Shown piece by piece: positions 19,319-28,927 of a stretch of DNA of 64,000 bases. The notes beneath the pieces were generated by a model. The model was not told the DNA's origin and did no database searches. It saw only the letters and a list, made by a program, of their open reading frames with translations. A program made the translations under genes and the position numbers. Location of the stretch: positions 1-64,000 of the forward strand of contig NZ_JAKKSL010000007.1 in the NCBI RefSeq assembly GCF_022669015.1, written 5' to 3'. The stretch's first letter is position 1; each line of letters begins with the position of its first letter. This DNA comes from Colwellia maritima (GTDB lineage Bacteria; Pseudomonadota; Gammaproteobacteria; Enterobacterales; Alteromonadaceae).

Positions 19319-20062
19319 ATGAAAAAAATATTATTAGTTAGTGTTGTAGCAAGTGTTCTTTCCGGTTGTGCGAACAGTCCAGGAGAAGACGTTGCAGAGC
19401 GTATCGAGGCAATAAACGAAGCGGTGTTAGATCAAGAAGAATTAGAGCAAGAAAAACGTGAAAAGGAAATTGATGCCGCGCCTGATTGGGTCTTACAACC
19501 TCCTCATCCTGATGCTACGGGAATGTACGGTGTTGGTATTGCTCAATCTAAAAGATTAGGCCACGGGTTAAAATCAGCGCGTCTACAAGCAGAATTTGCG
19601 GCCAGTATGTATAAACAAGAATTGTCAGGCTCAGAGCGAGCATACGAGCAAGGGGGTAGTGATGGTGATGTGACAACACAAACCACTTTCTTGATAGATA
19701 AGATTGTTGATGCTGTGCCTGTTGTTGGATACCAAGTAATTGAACAAATAGTAAAACCTATTGCGGGCGTGAATAACGTTTACGTTTTATTAAAATTGCC
19801 TTACGACCAATTTAATAAGGTGTTAGCAGACGAGAAAGCCAAAGCGTTGAATAAGGATGTTCAAATTGCTTTTGATGATTTAGAGCGTCGTTTAGACAAA
19901 CGTCGAACGCAAAAGCAAGAGGAGGCTGATGCTAAGTTTTCACGTGAACAAGAGGCCATTAAAACCCGTGCTGATATTTTAAAACAGCAGAGTGAAAGTG
20001 AAATAATTGAAACGAGTCAAGATGCTTCCAACCTGTCTCCACTTAATTCACTTATTAAATAA
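19319..20062 (+). CDS. LPP20-like lipoprotein
   Basis: 247 residues from ATG 19319 (AAGAGGTG upstream). Signal peptide with lipobox LSGC. The core APDWVLQPPHPDATGMYGVG ... SARLQAEFAASMYKQEL fits the LPP20 family, a beta/alpha domain found in many outer-membrane lipoproteins. The C-terminal third is a long charged coiled coil (about residues 185-235). Function on the plasmid is unknown; the shared promoter motif suggests expression with transfer genes. Confidence 0.75.
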   Translation: MKKILLVSVVASVLSGCANSPGEDVAERIEAINEAVLDQEELEQEKREKEIDAAPDWVLQPPHPDATGMYGVGIAQSKRLGHGLKSARLQAEFAASMYKQELSGSERAYEQGGSDGDVTTQTTFLIDKIVDAVPVVGYQVIEQIVKPIAGVNNVYVLLKLPYDQFNKVLADEKAKALNKDVQIAFDDLERRLDKRRTQKQEEADAKFSREQEAIKTRADILKQQSESEIIETSQDASNLSPLNSLIK

Positions 20063-20074
20063 AGGTTATTAATT

Positions 20075-20552
20075 ATGATGATTCTTGGGCATTTAACGGT
20101 AGCGACCGCAGCCTTCCTTGTTTACGTGGATGTTGTGACAAGTGGACAGTGGGGCTTAACATTAGATGTTGCGATCGGATGGCTACTAACAATGGTAGGC
20201 TCGCTTCTCCCTGATTTAGATCACCCTGATTCTACATTAGGGAAGCGATTTAAGTTTATTTCATATCCCATTAGTGCGCTATTTGGGCATAGAGGGATAA
20301 CGCACAGTTTGATTGCTGTCGCCGGCGTTAGTTATGCGGCTTACACTTTCCAAAGCGTCGTGATCTCGTGGTTAGCAATGGGGTACTTGTTGCATTTGTT
20401 TGGGGGATTATTTAACACCTTCAGGTGTGCCTTTGCTCTACCCTTTTCGAAAAAATTATCGCGGTTTAATAACTGCTAAAACAGGTACAGTAGGAGAGAC
20501 TATATTGGCTAGTTCAATACTTATTAGTGCAATAGTCTATGTTTTACTTTAA
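20075..20552 (+). CDS. YdjM-like membrane metal-dependent hydrolase (frame break)
   Basis: About 158 residues with several membrane segments. Family marks: ILGHLTVA at the N-terminus, LPDLDHPDSTLGKR and FGHRGITHS, the His/Asp set of YdjM/DUF457 proteins. The frame breaks at TTTGGGGGATTAT near 20400-20406: with four G instead of five it reads FGDYLTPSGVPLLYPF, the conserved continuation, ending at TAA 20550-20552. This is a plain homopolymer error site. Biochemical role of the family is not established. Confidence 0.75.
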
Positions 20553-20568
20553 ATAGGAATTTAAATAA

Positions 20569-21130
20569 ATGTCAGATAAAGAGTGTAATTCGCAAAATAT
20601 TTTTGAAGCCGACGAAGATGTTTTATCAGTATTGTCAAATGGTAATGCGTCCATTCATGATAATGATGATAGAATATTTGAAATGTCAGGTAGTAGTATG
20701 TTGCTGCACCGGCTTTTAGAATCTGTTAATCCAACTTGACCTAATAGAATTATTGGCATCAGTAACTAATGCCAAATTAGAAATTAGTTTAGAAAGTAAA
20801 AAAACAACCGTAATAATGACAACGGAATGTGGTGAGGTGGTGTTTTCAAATAAAGACAAATTTGCGACCTGGGATTGTATTGAGTCGGAAGAATCATTAC
20901 TAATAGAAGTTGCTTATCGATTTTCCTTGCCTATGTATCTTGCTCCCAAAATACAAGCCAATCTAAACAGAGAGTTACTTTTTGGTCGGGTTATTGTCGA
21001 TGAAAATGAAAATGTGGAATTTAGGACCACTATAAACTTTAAAGGTGGGCGCAGTGTTGAAAATGTATTGTGGAACATCCTTGATTTTAACAAAGAAGTG
21101 TTAGCAATTAAAAACTCGTTATTTAAGTGA
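20569..21130 (+). CDS. Hypothetical protein upstream of par locus (frame break)
   Basis: Likely one gene of about 186 residues: the frame from ATG 20569 stops at 20737-20739, while the +1 frame is open through to 21130. Removing one C at AATCCAACTT (about 20729-20737) gives ESVNQLDLIELLASVTN and joins them. A CCGGC site lies 20 bp before. Acidic N-terminus, beta-rich C-terminus; no family recognised. Confidence 0.5.
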
Positions 21131-21182
21131 GTTTCCACGAGAAACATACGGCAGGCTTTGTATTACAAGATATTTAGGGGTT

Positions 21183-21221
21183 ACAATAAGTCACTTTTGA
21201 GAATAAAACTGACTTATTGTA
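21183..21221. terminator. Inverted repeat between convergent genes
   Basis: TTACAATAAGTCA ... TGACTTATTGTAA, a 13-bp perfect inverted repeat with a 13-15 nt loop, between the ends of a plus-strand gene and parB. Probably a bidirectional terminator, though the T-run is short. Confidence 0.45.
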
Positions 21222-21245
21222 ATAAATTTTGATAAATAATATGTG

Positions 21246-22199
21246 TTATTTTAGTGCTGCTTGTACGCTAGAAAACAACGAAAAAATCTCATCGTTTGAT
21301 AGTTCATTAAACGAATCAAATTCAATAGAAACTTTACCTTTCATATTTCTTTTAACTTTGCATTGTGTATCACCCACCTTTACCTTTTGGTTCACTTCCT
21401 GATACGTTTCTTTTTTGCTAACAACGACCGAATTTAACAATATATCCAAACACGCTTTACTTGATTTTTTTACTGACTGGCTTTTGAGATTTTTAGCTGC
21501 TTTGATTATAACTTTCTTATTCTCAGCGTTTGACATTAGGTTAGCCAAATTACCTAACGCTGATACAGATAGTACAGTAGGGTCTATTAGTGTATCCTTG
21601 ATATGGGGTTCGATTAAGACTGAGGCTGCTTTAACGCCTTTGCTTACTTTGCTTTTTGATACACCCCAATGCGCGGCTAATTCATCATAAGTAGCATAAA
21701 CGCCATATTGAATAAGTTGGTAATAACTAATGGCTTCTTCGGTAGGTGTCAGATCTTCCCTTTCTTGGTTTTCTATGTGCATTTCTAATGAGATAGCTTG
21801 ATCATCACCCTCAATAATTTTTATATCAAGAGGTCTGCCTAATACCTCACATGCCCAACGTCTTCGCATACCAAACAATTATTTCGTATTCGTAATCGCT
21901 GTCTGAAATTTTTCTCGCCAATGCCGGGTTTTTTTGCCCGTTTGCTTTAATTGAATCTAATAGTGTTTTAGATCGCTCTTCTGTGAACCACACAGCATCA
22001 CGATCATGCACTGCCCATGGACGACACACTCTGGGGTCAACACTAATAATAGCAATACGCCTTGCTTTGGTCATGGATTTACTTCGTTCGTCATTTACGA
22101 CCTGCCCTATTACGTTTCCTGAACCTTGCTTGGTAGGTCCGGCTTATTGTTATCTGCTTTCTCTTTAGCGAGTTTTATTTTATCTGCTATTGAAGTCAT
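21246..22199 (-). CDS. parB: Partition protein ParB (two frame breaks)
   Basis: About 317 residues when joined: 22199-about 22140, about 22140-21885, 21885-21246. Both breaks are at GCCGG sites. At 21880-21890 the coding strand reads ATTGTTTGGTATG; restoring GCCGGT gives EIIAGMRRRWACEV, the conserved ParB IIAGxRR box. At about 22137 AATAAGCCGGACC needs one more base to join MTSIADKIKLAKEK to the rest. Later LTPTEEAISYYQLI and a helix-turn-helix (TYDELAAHWGVSKSKVSKGV) follow. ATG 22199 has CGGAG 8 nt upstream. ParB binds parS and works with ParA. Confidence 0.85.
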
Positions 22200-22262
22200 A
22201 TTTTTAGCTCCGAGTGACTTATTCGATATTCATTTGGCTATTGTTTATATAGGCTGCGTCCC

Positions 22263-22277
22263 GTTTCCAATGGAAAC
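22263..22277. promoter_or_regulatory. Candidate parS/operator palindrome, copy 1
   Basis: GTTTCCAATGGAAAC, a perfect 7-bp inverted repeat around a central A, lying between parB and parA. It resembles chromosomal parS (GTTTCACGTGAAAC) in its GTTTC...GAAAC arms. Confidence 0.6.
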
Positions 22278-22278
22278 T

Positions 22279-23448
22279 TTATACAATAACACCCTTCTCT
22301 ATTAGCTCTTTATGTTTACTTGGCCATGTTTTCAGTATTTCAGTTTCAATCTCTGAAAATGTAGTTTCCATTGCATCAACCACGCGCTTGTTTAATTTGT
22401 CATGATCATACGGGGTTCTAAAATCTGCAGCACTGTTGCCAATTTCATCGGATCTAAACAATGGTGTTTTTAATAACGAATCCATAAAACAGCCCTTTTG
22501 AACTTCTTGCATTTTTGCTTGACTACTATCGCGTGTATCATATAAAGAGGTAACAACTTTCATAAACTTATACGATTTTTCAGGCGATATTAATTGGATG
22601 TAATCCCTAAACATTCGGAAAAATTGTGCAGTAGAAGTGAAATCAGGCATTTTGGCGGCACAAGGTATAAGTAGAGCGTCAGCGGCCAACAACACACATA
22701 TTGATATAATGCCTAATGATGGAGGAGAGTCAATTAAGATAATATCGTAATCGTCTTTAACCGTATCAAGACCATATTTAAGGGTGTAGAAAAAATCCAC
22801 CTTATCTTGTTGATCATCCAATTCGGCAATATGTGAAACAGAACCTATTTCTGCATGATATAATTCAAGGCAGCTTGGAATGATGTCTACGTTGTCAATA
22901 TGTGTTTTTAAAATAGCATATTTAAGATCGTCTTTTTCACCTTTAAAATATGGTAATACTGTGCTTTCTTGTGAGAAATCTAAATCAGGCATATATCCAA
23001 AAAAACTGGTTAAAGATGCTTGAGAATCCATATCAACAACGAGGACTTTATGCCCCTGGATTGCAAGATAATGAGATAAACTTGCAGTGGTGGTGGTTTT
23101 GCCACAACCACCTTTAAAATTCGCATTAACTAGTGTGATGGGTTCATCAGTGTCTTGGTTTCTTGATGGATTAATACCAAAGTACTTTCTCATTCCGTTG
23201 ATTAGTTCAATCGTGTATCTTGGTCTGTTTTTACTATCTCTGATCGGGGGAGGTAGTGCGCCTGACAGCTCCAACTTACGAATAGTGGATCTATCTCTGC
23301 CAACAAGCTTGGCAGCTTCATTGATAGAAAAGTGTCTGAAACGTTTCTGGTGCTCTGGCTTGTTTGCTTCATGGTGTGAAACCTGTACATATGCGTCACA
23401 TAAAGAGATTATTTCATCAAGGTCATGAAGTGCTTTATTCTTTTTCAT
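22279..23448 (-). CDS. parA: Partition ATPase ParA (type Ia)
   Basis: 389 residues. N-terminal helix-turn-helix (NEAAKLVGRDRSTIRKLELSG, about residues 45-65) marks type Ia ParA, which represses its own operon. Deviant Walker A KGGCGKTTTTASLSHYLA, switch region VVDMDSQASL, and DIILIDSPPSLG (Walker B). No frame break. It lies upstream of parB in one minus-strand unit and is flanked by two copies of a parS-like palindrome. Confidence 0.93.
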   Translation of the reverse strand: MKKNKALHDLDEIISLCDAYVQVSHHEANKPEHQKRFRHFSINEAAKLVGRDRSTIRKLELSGALPPPIRDSKNRPRYTIELINGMRKYFGINPSRNQDTDEPITLVNANFKGGCGKTTTTASLSHYLAIQGHKVLVVDMDSQASLTSFFGYMPDLDFSQESTVLPYFKGEKDDLKYAILKTHIDNVDIIPSCLELYHAEIGSVSHIAELDDQQDKVDFFYTLKYGLDTVKDDYDIILIDSPPSLGIISICVLLAADALLIPCAAKMPDFTSTAQFFRMFRDYIQLISPEKSYKFMKVVTSLYDTRDSSQAKMQEVQKGCFMDSLLKTPLFRSDEIGNSAADFRTPYDHDKLNKRVVDAMETTFSEIETEILKTWPSKHKELIEKGVIV

Positions 23449-23626
23449 GTTAAATCCACTTGTAATTTATATTCTTTAATATTCACATGAAATCACAATA
23501 AAAACAATAATTCCTGTGAATTATTGGGTAATTAATTTTATTTGATGTTTGATTGGATTGTAAAACTTTAGCAGGAAGTGACTTTTTGTGTTTCTTTAAA
23601 GCTATATTTATAAAGGGGTTTAGCGT

Positions 23627-23641
23627 GTTTCCAATGGAAAC
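23627..23641. promoter_or_regulatory. Candidate parS/operator palindrome, copy 2
   Basis: Second exact GTTTCCAATGGAAAC, about 180 bp upstream of parA. Two identical copies bracket parA; either could be ParB centromere sites or ParA operators. Confidence 0.6.
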
Positions 23642-23666
23642 TTGGTGATTTATTTGTGCTGCAATT

Positions 23667-23693
23667 AAAAAAGGAGCGACAAACGCTCCTTTT
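23667..23693 (-). terminator. Terminator after ssb
   Basis: AAGGAGCG-ACAAA-CGCTCCTT stem flanked by A- and T-runs on both sides, so it can end transcription of the minus-strand ssb gene. Confidence 0.7.
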
Positions 23694-23709
23694 AAACAAA
23701 AGTGATTGA

Positions 23710-24450
23710 TTAAATACAGTGAATGTAGTGATGGCTTTGTGCTAGACCGATAGGAGCGAACGGAATATCATCATCAAAATCAATTGATGGTTCTTGTGGA
23801 TTGATTTTAGGTTGTTGCTGTCCTTGCTGCGCATAACCGCCCTGCTGTTGTGTGTGTGGTGCTTGATTAGTTTGCTGTCCTTGCTGCGCATAACCGCCCT
23901 GCTGTTGTCTTTGTGGTGCTTGATTAGTTTGCTGTCCTTGCTGCGCATAACCGCCCTGCTGTTGTCTTTGTGGTGATTGATTAGTTTGCTGTCCCTGCTG
24001 CGCATAACCGCCCTGCTGTTGTGTGTGTGGTGCTTGATTAGTTTGCTGTCCTTGCTGCGCATAACCGCCCTGCTGTTGTGTGTGTGGTGCCTGATTAGAT
24101 GATTTACCATCCAACATTTGCATTACACCATTAAAGCCTTGTAAAACAATTTCAGTGGTATATTGATCTTGTCCCTGTTGATTTTGCCATTTACGTGTTT
24201 GTAATGCACCTTCAAGATAGACCTTTGAGCCTTTTTTCAAAAATTCGCCCGCAATTTCAGCTAACTTACCGAACATTACCACACGATGCCATTCAGTTTT
24301 TTCTTTTTGTTCACCTGTTTGCTTGTCTTTCCATGCGTCCGAAGTGGCTACTGTGATATTTGCTACAGCACCGCCATTTGGCATGAAACGCACTTCAGGA
24401 TCTTTACCTAAGTTACCAACTAAAATTACTTTATTAATTCCATTACTCAT
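23710..24450 (-). CDS. ssb: Single-stranded DNA-binding protein with Q-rich repeat linker
   Basis: 246 residues. N-terminal OB fold typical of bacterial SSB (INKVILVGNLGKDPEVRF ... TSDAWKDKQTGE ... EWHRVVMFGKLAEIAGEFLKKGSKVYLEG). The linker holds about five 19-residue repeats around QQQGGYAQQGQQTNQAPHT (57-bp DNA repeats, 23815-24095). The acidic tip IDFDDDIPF is followed by an extra APIGLAQSHHYIHCI, a tail seen in some phage and plasmid SSBs. The protein coats ssDNA during replication, transfer and recombination. The linker repeat recurs in the gene at 29811-30554. Confidence 0.92.
   Translation of the reverse strand: MSNGINKVILVGNLGKDPEVRFMPNGGAVANITVATSDAWKDKQTGEQKEKTEWHRVVMFGKLAEIAGEFLKKGSKVYLEGALQTRKWQNQQGQDQYTTEIVLQGFNGVMQMLDGKSSNQAPHTQQQGGYAQQGQQTNQAPHTQQQGGYAQQGQQTNQSPQRQQQGGYAQQGQQTNQAPQRQQQGGYAQQGQQTNQAPHTQQQGGYAQQGQQQPKINPQEPSIDFDDDIPFAPIGLAQSHHYIHCI
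23815..24095 (-). repeat. 57-bp tandem repeats in ssb linker
   Basis: About five near-identical units encoding QQQGGYAQQGQQTNQAP plus HT, QR or similar. Unit differences are mainly in the last residues. Copy number is likely variable by slippage or recombination. Confidence 0.8.
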
Positions 24451-24497
24451 AATATCTTCTCCAGTTGTTATATTTGTCTAGTTTGTTAGTTACATCT

Positions 24498-24530
24498 ATT
24501 AAACGCTATTTAGTACTTCTCGCAACAAAG
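24498..24530 (-). promoter_or_regulatory. ssb promoter, CTTTGTTGCGA class
   Basis: On the minus strand ACTTTGTTGCGA with -35 TTGCGA (24525-24520), 16 nt, -10 TTTAAT (24503-24498), about 47 bp before ssb. Confidence 0.6.
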
Positions 24531-24533
24531 TGG

Positions 24534-25436
24534 TTAAGCCTGTTGGTTGCACTGAATAAAAGTATTGGTATGCTTGCATTGATTATTAATAATAAAAACA
24601 GGGCAGTTGCATGACATTGTTTTTGTATTAACAATACAAGTTAGCGTATCTTCAACAACAAGATAATTACCGTTCTTTAATTGACGAACGATTGTTTTAC
24701 TTTTTGTTTGTAAAGGAGTGACATTACTTACGGGTGCAGATTCTATAACTTCATTTGTTACTTTCTGTTTTTTTCTGTCACTATCTTTGTTATCTATGGC
24801 GATACGAGACAATTCATCTGCGCGAGAATTCTTGTTTCTGGCTATCCAAGTAAACGATATATGTTCAAATTTACTTGCAAGTTCAAGGGCTTTTTTATTC
24901 AACTTTTTCAGAGATTCAGCAGATACCGACCATTCGCCATTGATTTGCTTAATCACTATTTGAGAATCACCGTAACAGTCAAGCTTAGTGTACCCATGAT
25001 GTAATGCTTGTCGCATGAGTAGGATAGCAGAGAGGTATTCTGCTTCATTGTTTGTGCCGTGCGGTTTATACGCATAACCCCAATCTATTTCACGTTGTTG
25101 ATCATCAACAATGGATACTCCCATACCGAGTTCACCGGGATTTGGTCTAGCTGCTCCGTCGAAATAACCTGAATAAGCCATTATAATTCTCTTTTCACCG
25201 AAGCGATAAGTCGGGTGACGCGCAATACGCTTGTTTATTAATTCTATTACGTCAGCAACACATACTGATGGTTTGCCGTTGCCGGAGAGATAAATAGCTT
25301 CATTCGCGTTAAGATGGCTCAACTGATTTAATACGTCAGTAAGTTGCGAAAGGATGTTATTGCTTATGTTAGTTAGGCAATCTGAGTTAATGAGGTTTTG
25401 CCATACTGAACCTGCCGTAGTGTTTGCTAAAAGCAT
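24534..25436 (-). CDS. RNase HI with C-terminal SWIM zinc finger
   Basis: 300 residues from ATG 25436 (AGGAG upstream). About 85 unassigned N-terminal residues come before an RNase H fold: GYFDGAARPNPGELGMG (Asp), NNEAEYLSAI (Glu), CYGDSQIVIKQINGEW (Asp) and ARNKNSRADELSR (Asp). All four catalytic acids are present. The C-terminus has CNCPVFIINNQCKH, a CxCx(n)CxH SWIM finger for nucleic acid or protein contact. It should remove RNA from RNA-DNA hybrids, for example primers, next to ssb. The SWIM fusion is not the usual RNase HI architecture. Confidence 0.85.
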   Translation of the reverse strand: MLLANTTAGSVWQNLINSDCLTNISNNILSQLTDVLNQLSHLNANEAIYLSGNGKPSVCVADVIELINKRIARHPTYRFGEKRIIMAYSGYFDGAARPNPGELGMGVSIVDDQQREIDWGYAYKPHGTNNEAEYLSAILLMRQALHHGYTKLDCYGDSQIVIKQINGEWSVSAESLKKLNKKALELASKFEHISFTWIARNKNSRADELSRIAIDNKDSDRKKQKVTNEVIESAPVSNVTPLQTKSKTIVRQLKNGNYLVVEDTLTCIVNTKTMSCNCPVFIINNQCKHTNTFIQCNQQA

Positions 25437-25513
25437 AAAGACTCCTATCAATAAGCTTGCTTTGGATGATGAACATTATGATTTCACACCTATGAAATGG
25501 CGCTACAAAACGA

Positions 25514-26017
25514 TCAAATAGAATCAACTACTTGTAACGAAGACATATCTATACTATCTAGGCGTTGGAATAATAATACTTCGCTTTTGTTTGTTTGAAT
25601 TAACAAATCTTCTTCGGGGTAATAAATAACAGAAAACTCTTTAAGAGGGTGTTTATAGTGAAACATAGTTGGTGTCGATTTAGGTTGTGATATTTTTTCA
25701 CATATCGCAAAAACAGTGTCTATTTTTTCTTGTGCGAATTCTATTTGATCGCTATCTAGTTCAGATATACGGCCTTCATCAAGTACTATTTTATTTACAA
25801 CAACTTCAGTGGGGTTCGTAGTAAAAATTGATACATCAAAAAATCCATTGCGGGGTAATTTTCCAATACAAGCACCAGGATTATGAAGCCATTTCCCTGT
25901 TATTAGAGGTTGAACATCATCAATTGGCATTGGTTGGGTCAAGATTAATGTTGTTGTGGCAGTGGCAGCAATAAGAGCTAGTGCGGCGACTTTTTTAAAT
26001 GTATTTGATATTTTCAA
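25514..26017 (-). CDS. Exported or membrane-anchored hypothetical protein
   Basis: 167 residues with an N-terminal signal/anchor (KKVAALALIAATATTTLILT). TTG start at 26017 follows AAGGAG by 6 nt, which decides the start. Two Cys may form a disulfide. On the minus strand upstream, GTCTAATT is followed after 23 nt by TAAAAT, a weak version of the CTCTAACAAA promoter. Family not recognised. Confidence 0.65.
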   Translation of the reverse strand: MKISNTFKKVAALALIAATATTTLILTQPMPIDDVQPLITGKWLHNPGACIGKLPRNGFFDVSIFTTNPTEVVVNKIVLDEGRISELDSDQIEFAQEKIDTVFAICEKISQPKSTPTMFHYKHPLKEFSVIYYPEEDLLIQTNKSEVLLFQRLDSIDMSSLQVVDSI

Positions 26018-26090
26018 TGTGTTCTCCTTATGTTTTTCACTATTTTATCTGTAAAAAACATAAACAGAAAAATTAGACATCGTAAAAATG

Positions 26091-26129
26091 AGGCTCTAAC
26101 AATTATAAAAAACACCTTCTTGTGTAAAA
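26091..26129 (+). promoter_or_regulatory. Promoter, CTCTAACAAA class
   Basis: GGCTCTAACAATTAT (26091-26105); CTAACA is followed after 23 nt by TAAAAT (26124-26129). Confidence 0.55.
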
Positions 26130-26159
26130 TTGCGAATAAGAATTAAAGGGGTATCTATT

Positions 26160-26495
26160 TTGTTGACAAAAAATATTGATAATAGTCGCGTAACATCCGT
26201 TATCACTCAATCGGAAATGTTATTAAGTAATGCTATTAAGTTGGATGATGTAGAGCTAATTTTCAATGAAATAAAAGCACATAAGTGTTTTTTTGAAGAT
26301 TGGTATGGTAAGCAATCTTTCGAGTATAAGTTGGCTAACGCATTACTGAATGTTGTGAACCTGATTATAAGAAGTAAGAATGATAAAATTGGGTATCCAA
26401 AAATCACCGTGAGCGAGTGGGGTAGTGGTATACCTATCAGACTAGAATGGTTAAGACAATTACGAGTTTTAGTGAACTCAAGGCAGGCTGCGTAG
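26160..26495 (+). CDS. Hypothetical protein, 111 aa
   Basis: About 111 residues from TTG 26160, placed downstream of the -10 and of AAAGGGG at 26144-26150; in-frame codons further up would begin before the transcript. Helical, no membrane segment. Ends RLEWLRQLRVLVNSRQAA. No family recognised. Confidence 0.5.
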   Translation: MLTKNIDNSRVTSVITQSEMLLSNAIKLDDVELIFNEIKAHKCFFEDWYGKQSFEYKLANALLNVVNLIIRSKNDKIGYPKITVSEWGSGIPIRLEWLRQLRVLVNSRQAA

Positions 26496-26938
26496 TGAAT
26501 GTAATTACCATGCTCCCTTGGTGCCCGTTAATGATGGAAGTGCTAGGTGTAATGACGCAAAGGCGATACTTCACTTTGCTTCATACGCAAAGTGGCATTC
26601 ATTTTTTTGATGGTCAGGATTCAAGTGTATTGCATTATCCGTCTGTGTTGAAAGCTTACAAAGAGTTTTCACGAAATCGTTCTATACTAAAGCCATTCGA
26701 TTGGGAAGGTGCTTTCATTCAAAAAATACCGCATATTTTAATGTTTGATCAGGTATTGGAGAGAATTGTAGTAGCTAGCTATAGAGAGGCGTTTCAATAC
26801 CTTACGGTTAGTAATGAAGAAATAAAAAATAAAGAGTCACACCATGCGTTTGTTAATAATGAAGAAAGGGCGTTCAATATAATGTTGAGTTGGTGGGAGG
26901 GGCTTGAGCTAAAAACACCAAACCTTCGTGTTTGCTGA
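26447..26938 (+). CDS. Hypothetical protein, 163 aa
   Basis: 163 residues. The proposed ATG overlaps the preceding gene by 49 bp; the N-terminus TITSFSELKAGCVVNV looks authentic, but no ribosome site is visible and GTG 26494 is an alternative. C-terminal AFNIMLSWWEGLEL. Not recognised; probably translated from the same message as its neighbour. Confidence 0.5.
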   Translation: MVKTITSFSELKAGCVVNVITMLPWCPLMMEVLGVMTQRRYFTLLHTQSGIHFFDGQDSSVLHYPSVLKAYKEFSRNRSILKPFDWEGAFIQKIPHILMFDQVLERIVVASYREAFQYLTVSNEEIKNKESHHAFVNNEERAFNIMLSWWEGLELKTPNLRVC

Positions 26939-26970
26939 TTTGTTGCCGCATTGCTAGTAAGAGGTAAGAT
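26938..26970 (+). promoter_or_regulatory. recG promoter, CTTTGTTGCGA class
   Basis: GATTTGTTGCCG with -35 TTGCCG (26943-26948), 16 nt, -10 TAAGAT (26965-26970), 28 bp before the helicase gene. Confidence 0.55.
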
Positions 26971-26997
26971 AAAGTAAGCAACAAGGAACTCTTTATC

Positions 26998-28927
26998 ATG
27001 GCAAGTAAATTAGGTAGATTAAAATCAGTAGGAATCGAAGAATTATGGCAAGTCCCTTTGTATTGTCCTGTAATTTTTGAAGACAATTCTCACGTTTGGG
27101 GTGGTTTGCACCCTGAACAAATGCCACTGGGTCAGACGGCATTATTTAAAGTGTCGTTATTCAATAGTCCTGTCATTGAATGGAAGAACAAAAAACCACA
27201 CACAAAGTTCACTGTCACTGATGGTCAATACAACACCATGTTTACGCTTTTTGGTGACACAAGAAAACTAGTAGAAACATTAAATGAGAAGCAAACATTT
27301 TACGTTAGCGGTGTTCCTACCGTTTTTAATGGTAAAATTTATTTAAACGAAGCTAAAATAGTGCCCGATGAATCAGTGGGTAGTATTATCCCTGTTTATC
27401 CCGGTAAAGCAGGAAAAATCACACCAGAGAATGTCAGAGTGAATATCAATAAACATTTAGATATTGCAATCCCTTTGGCTAGTATTGAGATCAGAAAGAA
27501 ACTGATCAAGCACTTTAAAAGCACACAATCATTACGACAATACCTCCAATGTCAATCTATGACATTGGAAACCATACTGTTCCAATTACATAAGCCTGAT
27601 AGTCTATCGATGGCATATACTGCATTAAGTATTATGACAAAAATAGCCAATGTGGTTGCGGCTGATACATTATTAAGTAGGGCAACCGAAGAAAATATTG
27701 TTACTGTTCCTGCCTTGTTTGGTGCTGATTACCGCGCTTTAGTTGAGAAAATCCCTTTTGAGTTAACTCAAGAGCAATCAGATATTGTGAATGAGTCTAT
27801 TGCCACAATACGAAAAGGTGAGATGTTAAACGGGTTGATTTCTGGTGATGTAGGTACAGGCAAAACGGCTGTATATGCTGTGATAGCGGCTTACATTGCC
27901 GGCCGGAGGTCGCGTTGCTGTGTTATTGCCTAACTCCAATCTAGCGGCACAAATTTATGAGGAAATAGCCTCTTACTATGATCATTTTTGGTTTGGTGTA
28001 GGTGTTATTACAGGGGGCAAGAAAGTTAACCCCGATGCAGCTATAGTAGTTGGGACTACAGCACTTTTACATAGAGATATGGGAAAGATGGATTTAGTGG
28101 TATGTGATGAACAGCAAAAAATGGCAACAGGGCAGAGAGAGCAATTAAGGGGCGAACATACTCATTTAATTGAAGTGTCTGCAACACCGATACCACGAAC
28201 AATGGCTCTGGCGATTTATGGCGCGGTTAAGATATTCAAAATAACAAAGTGTCATGCTCAAAAGACTATTCATACAAAAATATGGCATAAGACTGACAAT
28301 GCTGTGATGATGAAAGGCGTAATGGACACGGTACGATCAGGTAAAAAAGTGTTGATTGTTTGTCCTAAACGAGAAACAAAAGATGATGAAGAAGAGGGCG
28401 GCTTAGTATCTGCTCAAGATCTGGCGAGAAAGTTCGAGCGCTTTGCACCTAACAGAATCGTTTTATCTCATGCTCAGTTATCTACAGAGCAAAATGAACA
28501 GGCCATTAAAGCTATCAAAGGTGGTGATGCTGATATTTTGATTTCAACAACAACCGTTGAGGTGGGGATCACGATACCAGATCTTGAAAGAGTGGTTGTT
28601 GTTCATGCCGAGCGTTTCGGTTTACAAGTACTTCATCAAATTAGAGGAAGGGTGGTTAGGCATGGCGGTGTTGGTTTTTGTGATCTGTACTTACCCAAAG
28701 AAATTAAAAACCCTGATTCAATGATACGTTTACAGTTACTTGAACAAATCAGTGATGGTTTTGAGCCGGCGCATCAGGATATGCGATTGCGAGGGATTGG
28801 GGATATAACGGCAAATGGAACAACACAGCATGGCTCAGTTGATGTCATGATCAAGAACATCAAATGTAATATTGATGATATAGATGCAACCGTAGAAGAT
28901 ATTTTAGCAAGGCGAGAGGCGGCATGA
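26998..28927 (+). CDS. recG: RecG-like branch-migration helicase (frame break)
   Basis: About 643 residues in two frames joined near 27898-27906. The N-terminal OB/wedge domain (PHTKFTVTDGQYNTMFTLFG ... IIPVYPG), Walker A SGDVGTGKTAVYAV, motif II VVCDEQQKMATGQ, motif III VSATPIPRTMALAIYG, and motifs V/VI STTTVEVGITIPDLERVV and HQIRGRVVRHG follow RecG order. The break sits in ATTGCCGGCCGGAGG, where removing one base or one CCGG gives AYIAGGRVAVLLP. RecG regresses stalled forks and processes R-loops and D-loops. A plasmid-borne copy is unusual. Confidence 0.85.
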
